A stretch of 64,000 nucleotides of DNA, taken from NCBI GenBank assembly GCA_907163375.1, contig CAJQUW010014317.1, positions 1-64,000 on the forward strand. Reading direction: 5' to 3'. Positions 12,101 through 21,949 of the stretch are shown in pieces. The stretch's first letter is position 1, and each line of letters starts with the position of its first letter. The translations under genes were made by a program, and so were the position numbers. This DNA is from Prostheceraeus crozeri (taxonomy: Eukaryota; Platyhelminthes; Polycladida; Euryleptidae). Under the pieces are notes generated by a model. That model was not told the DNA's origin and made no database searches. It worked only from the letters and a program-made list of their open reading frames with translations.

Positions 12101-15100
12101 TTCCATTATTATACTTTACACATCGACTAAACATGTGGAAATTCCCATATTGCTATTGAATACTTGCTTATTATATTGAACTCAAATATGTTCATGTGTA
12201 AGAACACGGGTGAAACTGTTCAACAGGTGTCCGATAGAAAATAACATGTCACGGCACAGTTCAGTGAAACTATTGTTAGGATTCACATCCAATCGTTAAG
12301 ATTGAAACAAGGCATCCATTTCGCGTGAGACTTGACTGCAATCAATTGATTGATGTCAGTGAATTAATTAATCATTTGATTGATTGATTTGTAATGATCA
12401 AGCAGTTTCTTGATTAGCTACTGAACTTTCAAAGACATCTAACATATCTAATCATAAACCGACGGCTTCCAGGATTCTAGAGTGCTAGCTCTATTTTCCA
12501 ATACGTACATTTGCAATACCTTCACCGCAACCCCTACACGGGAGGTACTTTATTCCAATAAATAGCAGAAGAAGCGCTCCCTTCGTTGAGACAGGTTTGC
12601 CGAATGAGTGTAATGAATGTAATTGTCCAGACCCACTACATTGCTGTCGACATGCTACAGAACTGCTTATTCGATGTTTTTGAAGAATTGTGACCCGCTG
12701 CATAATTTGTTTAGAAAAGCAAGTGCAAATGACCGATTGATATATTTCAAGACAAAGTGACAGTTAAAACCAGAACACGAAGCCTTTCGTCCGCTCTTAG
12801 TCGTGTATTGACGTAGAACTGGTGTTAATCAGAGGAACATAACTTGATTACATGCAGTGTGAGACAAGTACAATAACATGGACGGTAAGTGGACATGAAT
12901 CAATGCTATTGCCGTGTCAACCCAAGGCCAATCACGAACTGCTTCTGGCACACAGGTCAGGAGCAATCTCTTGAATGGCCAGTGCCTCCATGAAACAAAG
13001 CACACTTCTGACATCGGATCTATACAAAATCTTAAAGCGCTCTCTGACACCTGAGAGGTCACATCCGTTCTCAAGTAAATGGCGAGCAATAGAGCTCTCA
13101 GGCAGAGACCTGGAAATGAAGCTTCATGGAGAGACGCTGTGATTGGTCACAACAGCAGTCAAAGTTGAGGCAACGGGAGAAGTGACCATCCTAAATATTC
13201 CAAGCAGTTTGTGTTCGCACCGTGACGATGGTACGTAAAGGAAAGTGATGAGCTGTGTCGTTTAAACAACAACATTCTAGGGCAAAGGAACTGGAGAGCA
13301 TGGAGCAAACAATTTTTTAATAGCTGAAAGCCATTCTTTAGTGAATTTAAGCAGCCGAAGCCTATGTTCATAATGAGGCTCTCCTTTCATTTTTCTTGCA
13401 TTAAATGACATATCGCAAGTGAAACTATATGCATGATCAACTTACATTTGCAGAAATCGATTCGTCTATCTAAGTTGCAATAATTCATACGAAAATAACA
13501 GTTTTAGCACAGTGTTTTAGTTAGAACAGCATTTTAAAACTGATTTAACAACCGTACCTTTTGTATATTGTTTTCAAAAATGGTTTTAAAACCGCCTTTG
13601 TAGATGAGTTTCATAATTAGCGATTTCTCAAATAAATCATTTTGGATTTTCTCTGCTACAACTTGGCATTGTTTTTGAACATGTCTGTAATAGTATGTTT
13701 TTGAGCATTTTTTCATGACTTAGGTTATAAGCATGCTTTCAAAAAATGTTTTATAATTGCCTTTAGATGCATTGTATTTTCAACTGCAATTTATTTATAT
13801 CCCGGTAATTGATAAGCATAATGTAGACTTGATGATAGGCTCGCGGATAATGTTACCTCAAGTGAACCAGTAATCCTGCTGCCTTCCTTGGAACTTGGTA
13901 GAGAGTGAAAGGGAAATGTTCAGAATATTCTCAAGTGTAATTGTCAGCAGAAAAATAAAATAATAATAATAAAATACAGCTTACTAAATTACGAATTACT
14001 TGCTACCGACAATACAGGCGATTCAATTCAATTATTTCGCACATCAAGTTGCCGATATATTCATTGGCTTTGAAAACATCGTATATGAAAACATCGTAAA
14101 TGAAAATTATCGTGACATCATACTTAAAAGCATCGTAACATTATATTAGGAAATGCTATGAACGAGCATCCAATTAGTGCAAAGATTTTCATATTCCTAG
14201 CATGTATATCTGTAGAATGAATCCGAGCATTCATGGGAAATTGAAAGTTCAATTATTGGTACAATATTGATCAATTATTGTATCAATCAAAGGAAAATGT
14301 CAATTGAGTTGATGGCATGAATTTAAATTAAAAGCTGCGTAACATCAATTTAAATTGACTAACTAGACAAATTCATCGAATTAATTATTGAAGCGATTGA
14401 AGATATAAATAAGTATATGATTATTTTTGATTGCCGATAATTTTTAAATTTACGATGCTATTTATGTTGCGATGCTTTCATATAGATCCCATTCATTTAG
14501 CTGTTCAAATGAAATTCTAGAATAATATAAACTAAGAAAACTAAGAGCTAGACAAGAAAGGCAAATATCACATGATGTCATTTTGCTTTGAAACATTTCC
14601 AAAAACATGAATATTTGACCCCTATAACATAAGCATCAACATCGTTTTCCAGTTTCAAATTGATTACATAACCACAAATTGAGAATATATTGAATGTGGG
14701 CCTTATTAGGAACATTGTTATCAAGCTTTGCGTTGTAAAATTCTTGATTTGAAATTTAGCATCATCCTGGCCCTTAAGATCAAAGAGCTGATACCACGAT
14801 AGTACTTTAGATATTCTAGTAGACAATTGCTTTCAATAAATAGAGAATTGTAATAGACCACTTTGCTAGAGACAATTTCAAAGTGGTCGGTCTTACTTGG
14901 CTCACCTATTGAAGAAACAAAACATATATAAGATGCGTTTATTTGTCAAAAAATAGAAATCATGATTACAAAAAGTGAAGATGCAGATTGAAGACATCAG
15001 AGGTCACCTATACGATTATTCATCAGTTGAGCCATGTATGGAACCAAATATGTTTAGCGTCGATTTGTTTTACAGAGGGGCTGAAGAGGTCGTCGCCCAT

Positions 15101-18100
15101 TAGGCAGAAAGTTCGCCATTATGCTGATGATTCTCACAAAAGCTTCCTTAAATAGCTTATATACATGATTGATGCTCTTGGATTTCAAAGAAGTTCGGCA
15201 AGTTATTAGGTTTGCAGAAAGTATTGCAAATCACTTTGTGACATCGGCGGTCAAATTTTTGAAGCAAACGTTTGTCCTTCGCAAGTAGACTACCAATATA
15301 AATCTGGCAACCATAATTGAGTGTTGATAGTTCTAAGGACTGATACACTTGAATCAAACTTTGTCTAGGTATAATTGACTTCAATATGCGCAAAATAAAT
15401 ATGCACTTATTTTGCGGATTTCTTTAGTTTCTCCTCAATATGGGATGACCAACTCAGTTACTTATGGATGTGCATTCCGAGTATCCTTGCCTAGTTAGTC
15501 AATTTAAATTGATGTTACGTAGCTTTTAATTTAAATTCATGCCATCAACTCAATTGACATTTTCCTTTGATTGATACAATAATTGATCAATATTGTGTCA
15601 ATAATTGAACTTTCAATTTACCATGAATGCACGGATTCATCCTACAGATATCCATGAATCCTACAGAGCACCGATTAAAGAAAATCTCATTGAAAACTAC
15701 ACTGTATCACAAAATAAATTCACAAGGAGGTGTTCTGTCTTACCCATGTTAAATCTCAGATCGTGATTACTTACCCACAAGAAGATGTTGTCCCATTCAG
15801 ACCTACTCATGACATCACAGTCTCCAACTGAAGGATAATTTAACAGTGGAAGTATGTCATCGGCGTATTTGTAAACGGAGGTTCTTGAAAAAATCGGCTC
15901 TAATGTAGCAACGAAGACACAAAAGATGGAGTGTGAAAGGAGGGTCCCCTGAGGGATACCAGAAGATACTTCCATTGCATCCCTTATCTCGTTCTGAAAC
16001 GAAATAAATTGTTTCCTGTTTTTCAAATAGTCAGCATACCGTATGATGAAACCATTTGGAGTATTTGTTTCACATATACGACTTACAAGCAGGGATGCGG
16101 AGTCGGAGTCCCGGAGTCCTGTCATTTTTGCTGGAGTCGGAGTCCTATCAAATGATAGGACATGCATGATCACTTCATTGGACTATAATACATATTTGAT
16201 TGAAAGGATCTCCTCTGTATTTCAGGAGACACTCTCGTTCCCTCGGATGTCGCAGACGAAGTTTGGCGCTTCCACAAAGAAATCCATGAAATTCCAGTTC
16301 CAATCCTTATTTGCGGATGTTTTACCAATCCAAAACTCCTCAACAACTCAAATTTGTCGGAAAATCAGAAGAAAGCAGGTGATTGAAAAAGTTTGTTTTA
16401 TTTTAGCTATTCAAAGTAATGACGTGTTAGATCAGTCATCAATGTAATCTTGGTTACCAATTTTTGGTCAACTGTCGCAATTGTGGCTTGTTCGAATCCA
16501 CGAAGCGCTCTTGTAAATGTTATTTTCTTCATCGACGAATTCAACTTTCTTTTGAATTCAATTGCTTAAGAAGCTATTTGGATTTAAATACGGCGGTCAA
16601 GTGGAACAGCTGTGTGAAAGTTTTCAATTTTCGAGTGATATTATGTTACATGCAGTTATGAATATGTAATGCATGTATCTATAGACTTTCAGATAACATG
16701 AAAATTGAGACATCTTCTAATGAAATCTTGATGAATTTCAGATGAGGGAAACAAAATGCAGAAGACAACAACAATTTTTTGTGCACTTAAGTAACATGCA
16801 CAATGAAACAATGTACCGGTACATTTCTACCAAGCTTGAATCCGTAATCACATCATTTGATAGGACTCCTACTCCCAGTCCCTGATGATAATATGGAAAC
16901 CACTTAGATGATCTCTGCTATCTATATTGAAGTCGTTTGAACCGTGCTGCAGCGTAGTGGATTTTCTCTTAAAGAAATGTTCATCAAAACTTTACCTTTC
17001 AGCGGCGAAGTATATCCCTGATATGATTGCAAAAATGGAGAAAATGCTTCCATCTTCTCCTGTCGCTTTAACTCAAGTGATTGGAGACAAGTTGAAAGGA
17101 ATGCAGGAATTGCTATCAACACTGAAAAATGAAGATGTTGTCGATGGTATAGTCAATAAAGTCGCAAGAGTCTTCAGTCTTTGTGAGAAACAACTTGGTA
17201 AGTATTTTCTCAATTTGTGACATGTGATTGACATGAGAAGTATATGAACACTCTGTTTAAAATCATCGAGATGTCTTTGATGTCGAACTGAAGTCTGCAG
17301 TGACAGTATGCAACTTATTTAACGGTTTCATAATTTCTAGGACTTTCTCCGTTGTGTTAATATGCAATATAACTGTGCACACTGGTAGCTGCCCTGATCT
17401 GAAAGTTGCGTCACTGTGGTCATCGAATTAACAATGTCACCCAAACGATGTATTGAATTTCTGCTGCTTGGTTCGAATCCCGTTTAAAGGTTGCTATTTC
17501 CCGTTGGAAAATACTTTTTATTTTTCAAATCGACAAACTTTCCTTTGCCAACATGGCTGTTATCAAGAATCAAGTCGTCAATAAGAACTTTTTGAATATC
17601 TTCTATTTCAATGCAACCAGCATTCGAGGAAAGTTGCATGGTTTCAATAGTTCATTTGACAGTTCTTCAGCGTATGACATTGTTTCTTTAACTGAAACTT
17701 GGTTACATGATGGCATAAATGACGCTGAAATTCTGACACATTCTGATTTTCAAATATTCCGTAGAGACCGAGACCAGTTTACCAGCAAGAAAATGATGGA
17801 GGAGGTGTTTTACTGGCTGCTGATAAGAGATTTCCAGCTATACGTCGTTGCGATTTAGAAACAGACATGGAAATTTTGTGGGTTGAAATGAGAATTGACA
17901 ATGGAAAGAAGCTGTTTATCGCTACTGTATATGTGTCCCCAGATTCCAAATTACCGGTTCTTCAGCAGTTTGAAACATCCATTGAGAGGGTGCATGGTAT
18001 TATGAAGAATTAAGACTCAATTTTAGTGCTAGTTGACTTCAACATGTCTGATGCTTCCTAGTGTACTTGTTCGGATAATGCGTACGCTCGTCGCAACAAC

Positions 18101-21100
18101 CAAGATTCGGTCTCCCAAAAGACGTCGTATATTCTGGACATAATCAATAATAATGAGTTGCGTCAACACAATACATTGCCTACATGCAATGAGAAGCCTT
18201 TGGATCTAGTTTTGACTAATGATTTGAAAGTCATTGTCAATATTTGTGAAAATCCTTGCTCATCAACTCATAGTGCTCTTGAATGTCAAGTCTCCTTGCG
18301 CAATAAAACCGTATGTCCAACAGTCGTCAGAACTACAATTAATTTCAAAAAAAAGATTTCAGTGTAATCAATACACTTCTGTCTCTTCTGTGCTGGAGCA
18401 GCCTGGCTGATTTCAGCAGCGTAAATGAGTCTTTATCATATTTTTATGATCTCATTTTTGCGGTGATGGCTGACTGTGTTCCCACTGTTAAATACCGCGC
18501 GTCGAAGTTTCCTACATGGTATGATGGTCATCTCATAGCCCTGGTGAAAGAAAAAGAAAGAGCACATAAAACTTACGTGAAAACTGGTTACAATAAAAAC
18601 TCTGATGAATATGCTTCATTTTGCCGGTTAAGATGTGAAGTTAAAAGTATGCAGAAATCTCGTCATTGTTCACACATAAATGAGATCAGTGAGGACATCA
18701 AATTGAATCCGAAAAGATTTTGGACTTATGTCAAGTCTCAGAAAGAGTCGTTTTTCCATTCCGAACACTATAACATACAAGAACACTGAACACATTTCTA
18801 TTCGTGAGATAGCGAAAGCTTTTTGTGATTACTTTGAATCTGTGTTTTTGATTAGCGCCCGTTCTGAACTACCGTTGTGTGAATATCGCAATGTTTCTCA
18901 GTTCAAACTTCCAACCGTAGCATATGCTAAAATTAGGGACGAACTGTTAAAGCTAGATGTGAATACATCGAGTGGTTTTGATAAAGTCCCGGCGGTCTTC
19001 TTGAAAAACTGTGCGGATCAACTGTGTTATCCTCTAGCTACTATCTTTAATCTTTCCATTTCGAAATCTGAGTTTCCTTCATTGCTTAAATGTAACAACA
19101 TCATTCCTATCTACAAGAGCCAAGGTAAAAAGCATTGTGTTGAATCTTATAGGCCTATTTGTATTCAGCCTATAATTAGCAAGATTTTTGAACGTATTGT
19201 TAATAAACATCTACGTTTACATCTCCAGCAACTAATTTGTGATCAGCAGCATGGTTTCTTTGCTAAACGATCTACTTCATCCAACCTGCTATGCTACAAA
19301 AATTTTATAACATCGGCTTTGGACGAAAGTTGTCAGGCTCATGTGGTCTAAACCGATTTTCAGAAAGCCTTCGATACCGTGTCTCATAATCATTTGCTAC
19401 TCAAAATGCAAAACAACTTTGGCATTACGGGTCGGGACCTTGAATGGTTCCGTAGCTACCTATCTGACCGGTATCAGCGAGTTGTTTTACAAGGTATTGA
19501 ATCGGATTGGTCACAGGTCAAGTCTGGCGTCCCACAGGGTTCTATCCTTGGACCATCCCTTTTTATCATGTATGTGAATGACATTCCTCAGTGCATAACT
19601 TTGAGTAATTGTTTATTGTTCGCAGTGATGTCAAAATTTTTAGGAAAATTTCATGTGTCGCCGATTGTCTCGAGTTTCAGCTTGATTTTCAATCCCTGGC
19701 TGTATGGTGCAATAAATGGCTCAAGAAATTGAATATCAAAAAGTGTTTTTTATGAATTTTTAGCTACGACGCACTCGCAATATTATATATGATTACACTC
19801 TCGACGGTGTTACTCTACAGCATGTGTCGCAAGTAAAAGATCTCGGTGTATATTTTACCTGTAAATTGAATTTTTCTTTACATGTGAATACAGTTGTTAG
19901 AAAGGCTTTTCGCATGTTAGGTTTCACTCGTTGGATTTTGAGACCTTTTTGCGATGTTGATACCATGAAAGCCGTTTATAATGCGCATGTTAGGTCTCAT
20001 CTTGACTATTGTTCGAGTGTTTGGTCTCCTCAAGCCAAATACTTAATCCAGAAGACAGAGCGCGTGCAGAAGAAATTTGTCAAACAATTATGTTTTATTC
20101 GCAAGTTGAAGTATGATAATGATGACTATTTGCAGTTGTGTCAAACTTTTCATTTGACAACCCTAGAAGCCAGGCGCCAGAAAGTATGGCGCCAGCTGAC
20201 TTAAAGTATTTTCATAAAGTGTTGCACAGTGAAATCAATTGTTCGTATCTAACTTCTTCAATTTATTTACATGTTCCTATCAGACGTACGAGACATTCTA
20301 AGGTTTTTTCCTTTGATAGTGACCGAGGTCTCACTTTAAGGAAAACCGATTTTATTCCGCGTACGACTGCCTTAGCGAATTCTCTGACCTCTGTGGATTT
20401 TTTCGATCCGAGAATTTCCTTTTATGAACATGCCAACCTGTGTTTAACTTTTACTTAATATTTTCTGTTGAACTTGATCATACGTTTTATCTATCTTTTA
20501 TCGCCTTTATCCTAATGTTTGTCATATTTTTCGTCATATGACTGTAATTGGCGCCAGCTGTTGTCATTTATTGAATAAATACAAATACAAATACAAATGT
20601 TCATTCTTATCTTGCAAACATTGTGGCTCTCTTGAATGCATTAACACTTGGGAGCACAGCAAAAATGAAAAACAGAGGGAATCGCCGCTCCTCTTCCCTA
20701 GCATGGATAGGGCAAACGAAATGACAAAAACATTTGTTCCTTGAAGTCATTTTGCAACGGAATGGAACCACGAATTGCTTCGAAATCATATTTAAGAAAA
20801 TTCATTCAAGATGGACCCAAATGCTTAAGTGAATGATCGACAAAGTTGAAAAACTGCCAATGTCTGTGAGTTCCAAAGAGATCTATACACAGTACACTTG
20901 TAACTGTGGAGATAGTTATATTGTCAGAACTCGTTAGCATTTGGCGACGCGAATCAAAGAACATGTGCCACTTTGGGTAACACGTCGTCGAACGGGGGAG
21001 GGTTTAACGTCTGTGACTCGTTATTTAGTTGATTGTTCCTTGGCCCAATGTGACTTCGTAGATCATGGAAGTAGGTTTGCCATTTTGTCACGTGCACGAT

Positions 21101-21883
21101 CGAAAGGCCTTTTGTCTATACTCGAGGTATTGTTCATTAAGAGACAAAAGCCGATTTTATGTTCGCAGAAAGAATTCATGTTGCAGCAATCACTGCCGCA
21201 GTGGTCATGTAAAATGTACTCACTTGTCATCAGTTTTTCAACTTTGTCGATCATTCACTTAAGCACTTGGGTCCTCCTTGAAAAGACCAGACGAAAGATC
21301 TCGGTGTAATTTTATATTTCTTGTGTGATTTTTTCTTAAATATACACGAAATGAATTGTAAAAGCCTTATGTGTGACTCACAATTCTTCATCGGACCTAC
21401 GAAGCGCCGGGAATTACATTATCAAAATGCTATCCTTTAGAAATCTGAATGAAATCACATACTTTAATAAGATGCATGCACTTAATGTTGGATGGTCACA
21501 TGATTTGATAGTTGATGATTGTCGCCTGTTGACTTTGTGCCATGAGAACTGCACCTTTCACTTCAGAGTCCTCAAGTGGAGATTTCCTCTTCGGTGGAAC
21601 GATCACAATAGCTGATATTGATCTCATCGCCTTGATTCACGAGATGTTTGCTCTTGGGTTCAATAATCGATTGATGACTCCGACCAAGAGCCCTCAGCTC
21701 TTCTCTTTTGTCGAAGCGATGCGAAAACGGAAGAGTTATCAAACCATAATGAAGGAGGAGGAAGAATTCGGTGCCTCAGACCCTTTCCTCTCCACTTGTT
21801 TGGGCGTCGGCATTTCCGCAGCTGTGATTGCTCTTGGCGTGGTCGCTGGAGTTCTTATTTACAAGAAAAGGGAAAACTTCTGA
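6096..21883 (+). CDS. GDAP1-like tail-anchored GST-fold protein (five exons)
   Basis: Joining 6096-6149, 11568-11757, 16226-16378, 17003-17197 and 21567-21883 gives 909 nt, or 302 residues plus stop. All introns are GT-AG; the first is phase 0 and the rest phase 1. Residues 1-81 form a thioredoxin-like GST N-domain: a CPFS motif at 11-14, then NPLCKVPIL with the cis-Pro and VPDSEEIYKY. Residues 82-265 form the helical GST C-domain, including DFLFGGTITIADIDLIALIH. Residues 275-296 are a hydrophobic segment followed by KKRENF, a tail anchor as in GDAP1, which sits in the mitochondrial and peroxisomal outer membranes. Human GDAP1 is 358 residues; this protein is shorter and lacks much of the inserted alpha4-alpha5 loop. 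CPFS resembles omega-GST and CLIC proteins more than GDAP1, so the name is by fold and tail. Upstream noncoding exons are not identified. Confidence 0.85.
6150..9070. other. GDAP1-like intron 1, first part: nothing recognised
   Basis: AT-rich intron sequence. The short ORFs here (for example 7107-7322, 8293-8508 and 8685-9011) show no domain, no splice-consistent phase and no homology I recognise. Confidence 0.5.
9079..9921. mobile_element. Nonautonomous hAT-type element, 843 bp
   Basis: Flanked by a perfect 8-bp direct repeat ATCACTGT (9071-9078 and 9922-9929). The terminal inverted repeats are CAGGGATTGTA on the left and CAGAGATTGTA reverse complemented on the right. Subterminal regions (9100-9200 and 9800-9900) are arrays of CAATTAATTG-type words that pair across the element. 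No transposase frame is present. An 8-bp duplication with CAG-ending TIRs fits the hAT superfamily. Confidence 0.85.
10600..10644. mobile_element. hAT-like terminus fragment
   Basis: CCGGAGTCGGAGTCCTATCA meets its near-complement TGATAGGACTCCGCATCCCT, ending in CCCTG. The same words occur at 16090-16170 and 16855-16884. It is probably the end of a CAGGGATGCGGAGTC-type hAT MITE that has lost its other side. Confidence 0.5.
10654..11118. mobile_element. Mariner/Tc1-like MITE, 465 bp
   Basis: Ends are CAGTGCTGTTCAAAAGTTTG on the left and, reverse complemented, CAGAGCGGTTCAAAAGTTTA on the right. TA follows the right end at 11119-11120; the left flank reads CA, so that side of the duplication has decayed. 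There is no transposase frame. Confidence 0.65.
11120..11170. repeat. GT-rich microsatellite
   Basis: Impure (GT)n/(GTGTGG)n tract from about 11125 to 11165, just outside the mariner-like MITE. Confidence 0.6.
11455..11545. repeat. Short tandem repeat upstream of exon 2
   Basis: CATTGCATCAC followed by CCCAGCCG recurs about three times at roughly 36-bp spacing, ending about 20 bp before the exon 2 acceptor. Confidence 0.55.
11568..11757 (+). CDS. GDAP1-like exon 2 (GST N-domain)
   Basis: Encodes ARMYLLEKGVKAKLN through YGEDNIP, the rest of the thioredoxin-like domain with KVPIL. The acceptor is TTATTTCAG and the donor CCAG|GTAGGC; it ends in phase 1. Confidence 0.88.
11760..14200. other. 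GDAP1-like intron 2, first part: nothing recognised
   Basis: AT-rich and noncoding. The short ORFs at 12491-13371 have no recognisable domain. Confidence 0.5.
14205..14366 (+). repeat. Dispersed ~160-bp repeat, copy A
   Basis: Nearly identical, in opposite orientation, to 15493-15652. Shared words include ATGTCAATTGAGTTGATGGC and GAACTTTCAATTT-type stretches. Copy B interrupts a LINE fragment, so this is probably a MITE or SINE-like unit. I could not identify a clear target duplication. Confidence 0.6.
15493..15652 (-). repeat. Dispersed ~160-bp repeat, copy B
   Basis: Reverse complement of copy A (14205-14366), lying inside the LINE fragment, which implies it inserted after the LINE. Confidence 0.6.
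16090..16170. mobile_element. hAT-like terminus CAGGGATGCGGAGTCGG
   Basis: Begins CAGGGATGCGGAGTCGGAGT, with GGAGTCGGAGTCCTATCA repeated inside. Lies 56 bp upstream of exon 3. The candidate 8-bp flank CTTACAAG is not found at the other end. Confidence 0.5.
16226..16378 (+). CDS. GDAP1-like exon 3 (start of GST C-domain)
   Basis: A 153-nt phase 1-1 exon between TGTATTTCAG and AG|GTGATT. With the carried-over G it reads GDTLVPSDVADEVWRFHK... to ...LSENQKKA, all open. It has no in-frame ATG, so a start-to-stop ORF scan misses it. The shift to a helical C-domain (DTLVP...) fits a GST, and both phases match its neighbours. The donor GTGATT is weaker than the others. Confidence 0.8.
16850..16884. 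mobile_element. hAT-like terminus, inverted
   Basis: TGATAGGACTCCTACTCCCA...CCCTG is an inverted relative of 16090-16170. The two ends bracket exon 3 about 0.8 kb apart, but they are not flanked by matching target duplications. Confidence 0.4.
17003..17197 (+). CDS. GDAP1-like exon 4
   Basis: 195 nt, phase 1-1, between TACCTTTCAG and CTTG|GTAAGT. Encodes AKYIPDMIAKMEKMLPSSP through VFSLCEKQL, helices of the GST C-domain. Confidence 0.87.
17469..17479 (+). promoter_or_regulatory. Isolated Pol III B-box-like word
   Basis: GGTTCGAATCC is a perfect tRNA T-arm/B-box. I see no convincing A-box or cloverleaf upstream, so at most this is the remnant of a tRNA-derived SINE. Confidence 0.25.
17530..20600 (+). 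mobile_element. LINE (jockey/CR1-like), near full ORF2, broken
   Basis: Encodes an APE-type endonuclease start (FNATSIRGKLHGF, LTETWLHDG at 17553-17858) and a reverse transcriptase (SGFDKVPAVFLKN, YRPICIQPIISKIFERIV, SGVPQGSILGPSLF). The C-terminal region runs to about 20458. The 3' end is AATAAATACAAATACAAATA at 20571-20595, a short-repeat tail. Several frame changes and stops break it, for example near 17858, 18011, 18367 and 19351. A 1-nt loss turns the FADD box into FAVM at about 19621-19628. It sits in intron 4 of the GDAP1-like gene, in the same orientation. Confidence 0.88.
20813..21300 (+). mobile_element. Penelope-like element remnant (GIY-YIG domain)
   Basis: Frame from about 20880: YTCNCGDSYIVRTR, a stop codon, then HLATRIKEHVPLWV... 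through KRQKPILCSQKEF. The Cys pair, Y-I and R-x-x-x-H-x-A-x-R-I-K-x-H-V match the GIY-YIG endonuclease domain at the C-terminus of Penelope-like retroelements. A ~44-bp inverted repeat (20813-20856 and 21230-21275) flanks it. The reverse transcriptase part is missing. Confidence 0.7.
21567..21883 (+). CDS. GDAP1-like exon 5 (C-domain end and tail anchor)
   Basis: The acceptor is CACTTCAG. The exon reads ESSSGDFLFGGTITIADIDL..., then a charged linker MKEEEEFG, then the hydrophobic CLGVGISAAVIALGVVAGVL and KKRENF-stop at 21881-21883. The ADxDL helix and the single C-terminal membrane segment are the GDAP1-family signatures. Confidence 0.9.
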
Positions 21884-21935
21884 AATTCTAAGGTGATTGC
21901 TTACATTGAGTATCACCTCGTTTATTGATGGTGTG

Positions 21936-21941
21936 AATAAA
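21936..21941 (+). terminator. Polyadenylation signal of the GDAP1-like gene
   Basis: AATAAA 53 nt after the stop codon, the first on this strand downstream of exon 5. Confidence 0.6.
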
Positions 21942-21949
21942 ACCGAAGA

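Larger units (their letters stand above)
15157..16173 (-). mobile_element. Degenerate LINE reverse-transcriptase fragment
   Basis: The minus-strand piece 15697-16173 encodes SSGIPQGTLLS and YKYADDILPLLN, the reverse-transcriptase PQG and YADD boxes. The piece 15157-15393 encodes the post-RT region (LSTLNYGCQIYIG, a common LINE motif before the C-terminal domain). A ~160-bp repeat sits between them. There is no endonuclease domain and the frame is broken. Confidence 0.8.

Noticed and set aside
17469-17479. tRNA gene at the GGTTCGAATCC word
   Set aside because: No cloverleaf or acceptor-stem pairing can be formed around it.
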